From Nitriliruptoraceae bacterium (GTDB lineage: Bacteria; Actinomycetota; Nitriliruptoria; Nitriliruptorales; Nitriliruptoraceae): a stretch of DNA of 8,983 bases. Made by a program: the position numbers and the translations under genes. A model generated the notes under the pieces. The model worked only from the letters and a program-made list of their open reading frames with translations, made no database searches and had not been told where the DNA came from. The stretch's first letter is position 1, and each line of letters opens with the position of its first letter. Of the stretch, positions 1 to 5,347 are shown piece after piece. Where the stretch lies: positions 1 through 8,983 of the forward strand of contig SKNP01000387.1 of assembly GCA_007120485.1 (NCBI GenBank), in the 5' to 3' direction.

Positions 1-975
1 CCCCTCGACCTGTCCACGCGACTCGCCCGGCCCGATCGGGCCGGGACGGTCCTGCTCGACGGCGGCACGGCGACCGAGCTCGAGGCCGACGGACACATCC
101 TGGCCGATGCCCTGTGGTCCGCCCGCCTGCTGATGGACGAGCCAGCCGCCGTCCGGGCCGTGCACCAACGGTTCCTTGCGGCGGGAGCCGAGGTGGTCAC
201 CACCGCCAGCTACCAACTCGCCGCCACCTCGCTGGAGGCGGTCGGTCGCGACCCCGACGAGGCGGACGCGCTCCTGGGCCGCTCGGTGACGGTGGCGCGC
301 GAGGCGGTCGAGGCGTTCGTCGCCGACGGCGGCTCGACCCGGGACGGTGCCCGTCCGCTGGTCGCCGCATCGGTCGGCCCCTACGGCGCGGTACTCGCCG
401 ACGGCCGCGAGTACCGCGGCGGCTACGGCGTCTCCCGCCAGGACCTCACCCGCTTCCACGCCCCACGTGTCGCCGCGCTGGTCGACGCCGGCGCGGACGT
501 CCTCGCGGTCGAGACGGTCCCGTCCGCCGATGAGCTCGCGGCCCTCGCATCGGTGCTGGCCGGTGCCGGCGTTCCGGTGTACGCGTCGGTGACGCTCGGC
601 CCGGATGGCACCACCACGGCGGAGGGCCAACCGTTGGCCGCGGCGTTCGCGCCGTTGCTCGACCTGGACGAGGTCGTCGCGATCGGGGTGAACTGCTGCC
701 CCCCGGAGCTGGTCCTGCCCGCGCTGCGCGCGCTCAAGGTCACTGACCGCCCGCTGATCGCCAAACCGAACGTCGGCCGCCGCTGGGACGCGGAGGCGCG
801 CGCATGGGTCGACCCGGACCCGTCATCAGGTGAGGCAGGACCCCACGGCGACGACATCGAGGTGTCGGGGGACCCGCGCGACTGGATCGACGCCGGTGCA
901 CGCCTGATCGGGGGCTGCTGCGGCACCGGCCCGGACCGGATCCGCGAACTGGCCGGCCGGGTGGCGTCCACCTAG
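1..975 (+). CDS. mmuM: Homocysteine S-methyltransferase, MmuM type (5' end cut by window)
   Basis: It transfers a methyl group from S-methylmethionine (or S-adenosylmethionine) to homocysteine to make methionine, in the cytoplasm. Frame 1 is open from base 1 to TAG at 973-975, giving 324 visible residues. It follows E. coli MmuM, as I remember it, almost end to end: LLDGGTATELE near visible residues 18-28, then LWSARLL, TTASYQ, ASVGPYGAVLADGREYRG and VALVDAGADVLAVET-like blocks. The zinc/thiol-binding cysteines are present: GVNCC (Cys232/233) and IGGCCGTGP (Cys306/307). The KPN..RRWDAEARAWVD segment corresponds to YPNSGEHYDA in E. coli. In MmuM only about ten residues or fewer precede this point, so the start lies just upstream of base 1. 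The ATG at 133 falls inside the barrel and is not the start. The gene is convergent with the hydrolase and 18 bases from it. Function is known from the family; the methyl donor is inferred. Confidence 0.93.
   Translation, partial: PLDLSTRLARPDRAGTVLLDGGTATELEADGHILADALWSARLLMDEPAAVRAVHQRFLAAGAEVVTTASYQLAATSLEAVGRDPDEADALLGRSVTVAREAVEAFVADGGSTRDGARPLVAASVGPYGAVLADGREYRGGYGVSRQDLTRFHAPRVAALVDAGADVLAVETVPSADELAALASVLAGAGVPVYASVTLGPDGTTTAEGQPLAAAFAPLLDLDEVVAIGVNCCPPELVLPALRALKVTDRPLIAKPNVGRRWDAEARAWVDPDPSSGEAGPHGDDIEVSGDPRDWIDAGARLIGGCCGTGPDRIRELAGRVAST
26..45. repeat. Perfect 20-base palindrome inside the methyltransferase gene
   Basis: CCCGGCCCGATCGGGCCGGG equals its own reverse complement over all 20 bases. 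It lies in the first codons of the methyltransferase gene, encoding part of LARPDRAG. Its 10-base core CCCGATCGGG occurs again at 7755-7764. It could be an operator-like site, a structure near the mRNA 5' end, or a by-product of GC-rich codons. No function is shown by the sequence. Confidence 0.5.
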
Positions 976-993
976 CGGCGGGACCCCGTGGCC

Positions 994-1860
994 CTACGTG
1001 GCCGCCCGGCCGACCGGGCGGCGGCCGTCGGCCAGCACGGCATCGAGGAACGAACGGAGGGCGTCGGTCACCGCGTCGGGGGCGAGCACCGGTGCGCCGT
1101 GGCCGACGTCGGGGATCTCGTGCAGGCGGGCGTTGGGCAGGCGCTCGGCCAGCAGCCGGGTGGACTCGTGGTGACCGGTGGTGGTCCGGGTCCCGTACAG
1201 CAACAGCGTCGGCACCGTGACGTGTGCCAGCTGAGACGGCTCGTTGACGTCCACCACCTCGGTGTCGTCGGCCTGTTCCAGGACCCGAAGCAGGTGCGGG
1301 ACGAAGCGCCCGTACCGCTCGAAGACGCCGCTCGGCTCCATCACCGCCATCTCGTCGTCGTTGGACACGCCGTGCATGAACCGGCGGGCGGCGTCGGTCA
1401 GATCGCCTCGGTCGGCCGCCTCAGCCATGCCAGCGACGCCGTCCCGGAACCGTTCCAGATCCTCGGCGTCACCCTCGAAGCAGGCGAACACCGGGGCTTC
1501 GAACAGCGCGAGGGCGCGGACGTCGGCGCCACGCCGGGTGGCTCCGAGGGCGTAGTAGCCGCCCGTCGAGTAGCCCAGCACGGCCGCCGGCTCCCCGATC
1601 CGGTCGATGAAGGCGGCGAGGTCCTCCGCGTGGCGTTCGGGTCGCTGATCAGGGTCATCGGCGGACAGCCCACGCCCCCGCATGCTGGGCACGAAGCACG
1701 TGTAGTGCTCGCGGAGCCGTGGCAGCATCGTCTCCCAGGAGATCGTGCCGTCGTCCAGACCGCCGTGGGCGAGCACCAACGGCGGCCCGTCACCGGTGAC
1801 GGGGCCGGCGATCTCGGTCCCGTCGGGTGACACGGCGCGGTGGATCCGGTCGGGGTTCAT
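994..1860 (-). CDS. Alpha/beta hydrolase
   Basis: A soluble alpha/beta-hydrolase-fold enzyme of 288 residues; the substrate is unknown. Visible landmarks are the oxyanion-hole HGG at 32-34, the nucleophile elbow GYSTG at 96-100 with Ser98, and the late histidine in DVGHG (His254). After strand 7 (TLLLYGTRT), where the family normally carries its acid as GxxD, the residue is Thr226. Glu121, just after strand 6 (ALALFEAP), could be a relocated acid; this is inference. I chose the ATG at 1860-1858 because AGGGAG (1874-1869) sits 8 bases upstream and MNPDRIHRAVSPDGTEIAG begins as family members do. The frame stays open upstream to 2151, but that stretch overlaps the regulator gene and is low-complexity. 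It lies 176 bases downstream of the regulator on the same strand and may be co-transcribed with it. It could be an esterase, a lipase-like enzyme, or a non-catalytic member. Confidence 0.88.
   Translation of the reverse strand: MNPDRIHRAVSPDGTEIAGPVTGDGPPLVLAHGGLDDGTISWETMLPRLREHYTCFVPSMRGRGLSADDPDQRPERHAEDLAAFIDRIGEPAAVLGYSTGGYYALGATRRGADVRALALFEAPVFACFEGDAEDLERFRDGVAGMAEAADRGDLTDAARRFMHGVSNDDEMAVMEPSGVFERYGRFVPHLLRVLEQADDTEVVDVNEPSQLAHVTVPTLLLYGTRTTTGHHESTRLLAERLPNARLHEIPDVGHGAPVLAPDAVTDALRSFLDAVLADGRRPVGRAAT
1001..1022. terminator. Candidate terminator hairpin between convergent genes
   Basis: GCCGCCCGG at 1001-1009 pairs perfectly with CCGGGCGGC at 1014-1022 around a CCGA loop, giving nine G-C pairs. 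It begins 25 bases after the methyltransferase stop, inside the last codons of the hydrolase read on the other strand. No T-run follows, so it would be a GC-hairpin type of stop signal at best. The same bases must also encode the hydrolase C-terminus, so chance structure in GC-rich DNA remains possible. Confidence 0.4.
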
Positions 1861-1868
1861 CAGCGTTG

Positions 1869-1874
1869 CTCCCT
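1869..1874 (-). promoter_or_regulatory. Ribosome binding site of the hydrolase
   Basis: AGGGAG on the minus strand ends 8 bases before the ATG at 1860. It decides the start among several upstream in-frame possibilities. Confidence 0.7.
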
Positions 1875-1967
1875 GGTCGTCGTCATGACGGCGACGACGG
1901 TGTCGAGGAGCGGCTGTGGCGAGGCTGTGGCCAGGCTGCGATCGGGGACCGACCCCCAGCAGGCTCC

Positions 1968-2077
1968 CGGATGGCACGGCCTCCGTCGAGCAGGTCCGCG
2001 AGCGGCCGCAGGGCCTCCCCGCGGATGGCACGACCCTCAGTCGAGCAGGTCCGCGAGCGTCCGCAGGGCCTCCGCCG
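1968..2077. repeat. Degenerate ~54-base tandem duplication at the 3' end of the regulator gene
   Basis: Bases 1968-2021 and 2022-2077 are two head-to-tail copies sharing cggatggcac, gtcgagcaggtccgcgagcg and ccgcagggcctcc, with a few substitutions and small indels. On the minus strand both encode EALR(T/P)LADLLD. In the upstream copy the next codon is TGA, the regulator's stop at 2039-2037. In the downstream copy that position reads GGAGGC and would continue as GGRAIRE. The upstream copy carries one extra base just after LLD, which shifts the frame. The downstream copy is therefore untranslated tail in the 176-base spacer before the hydrolase. Confidence 0.8.
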
Positions 2078-5006
2078 CGGCGGCGTCGACCGTGAGGCTG
2101 CGTCCAGCTCCGGCCAGATCCTGGGCGGTCGCGAACCCCAACCGCCGACACAGCTGGTCCCAGTTGGCGTCGAGTCGGCGCGCCTCCGTACCGAACCGGG
2201 CCGATGACGGTGGCGTGACCGCGCCGTACAGCCGCGCTGCAGGTTCGTCGGCACCGACCCGGACCAGCAGGTCCAACAGGTTGCGCAGCGTCGTGAGCAG
2301 GTGCCGGTCGTTGCCGAGCGGCTGCCAGTGTCGGATGGCGTCGCCGAACGACCGCAGCGCCTGGTCGTGCTCACCGAGCCGGCCGTGCAAGGACCCGAGC
2401 GAGACCAGCGCCGCTCCGTGCGGGAGGTAGCTGCCGGCGCGGCGAGCCAGCGCCAGGGAGCGTTCGAGGCGGGACCGTGCCCGCGCGGGATCGGTGTCCA
2501 GGAGCGCCTCACCGTGGCAGTAGGTCGCCCAAGCCTGCATGCTGGGGCTACCCGACGCTTCCGCCGTCGCCTCCAGGGCCGTCGCCTGCTCGAGTGCGGC
2601 TGGACCGTCACCGCCGTACAGGCGGGACAGCACCCCCTGGATACCCAGATAGGTGCGGTAGTAGTCGTCGTCCAACGCGTCGGTGACCTCAGCCGCCGCG
2701 TCATCGAGGTCCAGGACGTCCTGGAACCGCCCTTCGAACATCGCGGACACGCGCAAGGCCGTGAGTGCCCGGACGCTCGCCAACGCGTCGCGGCCACCAT
2801 GGGCCAGCACCGTGTTGGCACGCTCCCGGGCGCGTCCGAAGTCAGCACGCAGATGCGCGACGACCGCTGCGGTGGCCAACGCGCCGGGGTAGGCCGGATG
2901 CTCGGCCACCCCCGGCAGTTGCAGCGCCCGTTCGGTCAGCGTGATCATCTCGTCGCGCAGACGCAGGATGATGTAGTCGCAGAGCGCGGCTGGCATCCGC
3001 AGGGCACCGTCGAGGTCACCCGCGGTGAGCGATCGCTCGTGTGCCATCCGGAGGTCGTCGGCGACCTCGGCGATCTCGGCGGCAGCGCTCGGTTCGTCCG
3101 GGCCGCGCATCCGCGGGCCGAGCCGCTCGGCCAACGCCAGGTGATGGGCGACGTGCGCCCGACGCCAACGATCGGCTTCGCCCGACGCTTCGAGACGTGC
3201 GGAACCGTCGTCGCGCAGCGTGTCGAGCAGTCGGTAGCGCAGGGTGCCGTCCGGACGGTCGACGGTCACGATCGACTTGTCCACGAGCTCCGAGAGGACC
3301 CCAGCGACGTCGGCGGTGGGCAGCTCGACGTCCGAGCACAGCTGCTCGGCCGAGGCCAGCGAGAACCGACCCGCGAAGACCGACAGTCGCTGGTACAACA
3401 TCGCCTCGGGACCGTCGAGCAACGAGTGGGACCAGTCCACGACGGCCTGCAGGGTTCGGTGACGCCCACCGTCGGTCGGCGGTCCACCCGTCAGCAGCCC
3501 GAAGCGGTCGGAGAGCCGGTCGAGCAGGTCGGTTGCCGTCATCGTGCGGAGCCGGGCCGCCGCCAGCTCGAGCGCCAGCGGCATCCCGTCCAGGCGCCGG
3601 CACAACGCCGCGATGGTCGGCGCCTCGTCCTCGGAGAGCTCGAAGCGGGGCTCCGCAGCGCTGGCCCGGGCGCAGAACAGGGCACCCGCCGGCGACGCCG
3701 CGACCTGTGCGGCGCTGGCGTCAGCCGGCGGGACCATCAGCGGAGGGACCAGACGGACCCGCTCGCCCGGCAGACGCAGCGGCTCCCGGGACGTCACCAG
3801 CACCTGTGCCCGGGTGCACCGGCGGACCACCGAGGCCACCAGGGTCGACACCGGTTCGAGCAGGTGCTCACCATCGTCGAGGACCAACAGCAGGTGGCGA
3901 TCGCCGACGGCGGCGGTGACCGCGTCGCCGGGAGGACGACGTGAGGGTTGCGGAGCACCGAGGGCATCGAGCACCGCGACGGCGACACCGCCGGGATCGC
4001 GCACCGACGCGAGCCGCACCGTCACCACGCCGTCCTCGAACCGATCGGCGAGGTCCGAGGCGAGGGCCTCCGCCAGGCGCGTCTTGCCGACCCCTCCGGG
4101 TCCGGTCAGCGTCACCAGCGGCGCTTCGAGCAACAGGCGGGCCACCTCGTGCGCGTCCTCGTCGCGTCCCAGCAGCCGGTCACCTGATTCCGGCCGGTCT
4201 GGCCGCACGGACCCGGGATCGGCCGATGGGCCGACCTGATCGTGTGCCGGCAGTGCCAGGGCCCCGTCCTGACGCAGCATGTCCTGGTAGAGCGTCGCCA
4301 CCGCCGGGGACGGGTCGACACCGAGCTCGTCACGGAGCCGCTCGCGGATGCGACGGAACACCCGGAGTGCCTCGGCCTGCCGCGCGTCTCGATAGAGCGC
4401 GAGCATGAGCTGTGCGCACGCCCGTTCCGCGAGCGGGTCGGTCGCCAGGTGGGCTTCGAGCTCACCGATGACCTCGTCGTGCCGTCCGAGCGACAGAAGC
4501 GCGTCGATGCGCTGACTGGCCGCGGACTGCCTGAGGCTGTCCAACCGGGTGGCCTCGAACCGCACGCCGGCGCGGTCTGCGAGCTCCCCGAACGCCGCCC
4601 CGCGCCAGAGGGCTTCCGCCTGCTCGAGCAGCGCGACCGCTTCGTCCGGTCTGGAGTTGACCCGCTCCCCGGCTTGGCTCACGAGGTCCTCGAACCGCGC
4701 CGCGTCGAGGTGGTGGTCCCGCAGCGGCAAGCGGTAGCCGCCTGGAGCGGTCACCACGAGGGGCTCATCGGTGGACGCGTCCGCGGTGAGCTCTCCCCGC
4801 AGGCGTGCCACGTGGCTCTGGAGCGACTTGCGGGCGCTCGGCGGCGGGTCGCACCCCCACACGGTCTCGATGAGCAGTTCCTGGGGAACCGTCCCGCCGC
4901 GAGCGGCGAGCAGCGCAGCGAGGATCGCCCGACGCCGACCGCTCCCGAGCGTCTTCCGACGGCCATGCGCCGCGAACTCGACCGACCCCAGCACCCACCA
5001 GCGCAT
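2037..5006 (-). CDS. AfsR/SARP-like transcriptional regulator with NB-ARC-type ATPase and helical repeats
   Basis: A 989-residue cytoplasmic regulator. Domain order: an OmpR-type winged helix at about 1-95 (LGSVEF start, RRRAILAALLAARGG, SLQSHVARLRGEL, APGGYRLPL); a bacterial transcriptional activation domain at about 100-245 (RLDSLRQSAAS, LATDPLAERACAQLMLALYRDARQ, DELGVDPSPA); then a P-loop ATPase beginning LLGRDEDAHEV. In the ATPase the Walker A is GPGGVGKTR (302-310, Lys308), the Walker B region is LLLVLDDGEHLL (372-383), LVTSREPLRL is at 403-412 and DGMPLALELAAARL at 473-486. From about 600 to 950 it is alanine-rich helical repeat of TPR character. In this family the ATPase and repeats gate an activator that binds direct repeats near promoters. 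The frame is open upstream to 5375, but MRWWVLGSVEF is where the family begins. The gene is divergent from the UvrA-like gene, so that gene is a natural candidate target (inference). The C-terminus ends within a tandem repeat. Confidence 0.9.
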   Translation of the reverse strand: MRWWVLGSVEFAAHGRRKTLGSGRRRAILAALLAARGGTVPQELLIETVWGCDPPPSARKSLQSHVARLRGELTADASTDEPLVVTAPGGYRLPLRDHHLDAARFEDLVSQAGERVNSRPDEAVALLEQAEALWRGAAFGELADRAGVRFEATRLDSLRQSAASQRIDALLSLGRHDEVIGELEAHLATDPLAERACAQLMLALYRDARQAEALRVFRRIRERLRDELGVDPSPAVATLYQDMLRQDGALALPAHDQVGPSADPGSVRPDRPESGDRLLGRDEDAHEVARLLLEAPLVTLTGPGGVGKTRLAEALASDLADRFEDGVVTVRLASVRDPGGVAVAVLDALGAPQPSRRPPGDAVTAAVGDRHLLLVLDDGEHLLEPVSTLVASVVRRCTRAQVLVTSREPLRLPGERVRLVPPLMVPPADASAAQVAASPAGALFCARASAAEPRFELSEDEAPTIAALCRRLDGMPLALELAAARLRTMTATDLLDRLSDRFGLLTGGPPTDGGRHRTLQAVVDWSHSLLDGPEAMLYQRLSVFAGRFSLASAEQLCSDVELPTADVAGVLSELVDKSIVTVDRPDGTLRYRLLDTLRDDGSARLEASGEADRWRRAHVAHHLALAERLGPRMRGPDEPSAAAEIAEVADDLRMAHERSLTAGDLDGALRMPAALCDYIILRLRDEMITLTERALQLPGVAEHPAYPGALATAAVVAHLRADFGRARERANTVLAHGGRDALASVRALTALRVSAMFEGRFQDVLDLDDAAAEVTDALDDDYYRTYLGIQGVLSRLYGGDGPAALEQATALEATAEASGSPSMQAWATYCHGEALLDTDPARARSRLERSLALARRAGSYLPHGAALVSLGSLHGRLGEHDQALRSFGDAIRHWQPLGNDRHLLTTLRNLLDLLVRVGADEPAARLYGAVTPPSSARFGTEARRLDANWDQLCRRLGFATAQDLAGAGRSLTVDAAAAEALRTLADLLD

Positions 5007-5013
5007 ACCGGCG

Positions 5014-5019
5014 ATCGTA
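5014..5019 (-). promoter_or_regulatory. Candidate -10 element of a leaderless promoter for the regulator
   Basis: TACGAT reads on the minus strand at 5019-5014, with seven bases between it and the ATG at 5006. It fits the actinobacterial TANNNT -10 pattern at a distance that would put the transcript start at or very near the A of the ATG. No Shine-Dalgarno-like sequence precedes this ATG, which agrees with a leaderless message. I see no clear -35 hexamer at the usual spacing. Confidence 0.5.
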
Positions 5020-5036
5020 TTCGAGGCCGACGCAGC

Positions 5037-5068
5037 GTGGGCCGCCGCTGGGACGCCGAGGCGCGGGC
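5037..5068 (+). repeat. Near-copy of an 11-codon methyltransferase segment
   Basis: These 32 bases match 772-803 of the methyltransferase gene at 29 positions. Read in the methyltransferase frame, both encode VGRRWDAEAR followed by Ala. The three differences (GTC/GTG, GCG/GCC, CGC/CGG) are all at third codon positions and synonymous. The similarity stops at both ends. It may be a relic of a second methyltransferase-like gene, or chance. Confidence 0.45.
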
Positions 5069-5081
5069 CAGCGCCACCCCA

Positions 5082-5115
5082 CCACGTGGATGGCCACGTG
5101 CAACACGTTGTGCAC
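5082..5115. promoter_or_regulatory. Cluster of CACGTG-type palindromes
   Basis: CCACGTGG (5082-5089), a second CACGTG (5095-5100) and the imperfect 18-base palindrome GTGCAacACGTtgTGCAC (5098-5115; 14 of 18 positions symmetric) lie side by side. This is a plausible protein-binding region in the shared control area. Alternatively it results from repeated His-Val codons (CAC GTG) in a minus-strand gene remnant. No regulator is assigned. Confidence 0.35.
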
Positions 5116-5347
5116 GACGACCGCTGGCAGGATGCTGCCGAACCGGGCACGCACCGACCGGAGGTGGCCACGTCGCGTCCGACGGCCAGCTGGGCAAGAC
5201 CGTCGGAGGGTGGCAGGCTCCGCAGGTCACCGGCGGTGAGATGACCGAACCGCTTTCGAGACCGACCTGGATGGCGACGTCGGCGACGTCCCCCCGGTCG
5301 CCCGGCTGCAGGCGGATGGCCAGGCCGAACACACGGACGGAACCTCG

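Larger units (their letters stand above)
5007..5347. other. Divergent intergenic region between the regulator and the UvrA-like gene
   Basis: This 341-base stretch should carry the promoters of both flanking genes. It holds a TACGAT hexamer next to the regulator start, a short near-copy of methyltransferase coding sequence (5037-5068), a cluster of CACGTG-type palindromes (5082-5115), and minus-strand stretches that look coding but change frame. On the plus strand, the frame of the UvrA-like gene is open back to a TGA at about 5238 but holds no credible start. I see no convincing intact gene here and no clear plus-strand promoter. Confidence 0.6.

Noticed and set aside
1860..1886. An 8-codon leader (MTTTREQR) whose TGA overlaps the hydrolase ATG as TGATG
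   Set aside because: It has no ribosome binding site of its own and includes the hydrolase's Shine-Dalgarno sequence, so translational coupling cannot be argued from this alone.
994..2151. A longer 385-residue version of the hydrolase
   Set aside because: The extra N-terminus is Arg-rich low-complexity sequence overlapping the regulator gene and its repeat. The ATG at 1860 has a good ribosome binding site and the family start.
2301..3944. A 547-codon plus-strand open frame opposite the regulator
   Set aside because: It mirrors a well-supported regulator gene, has Arg/Gly/Gln-rich composition without family motifs, and results from the high GC content.
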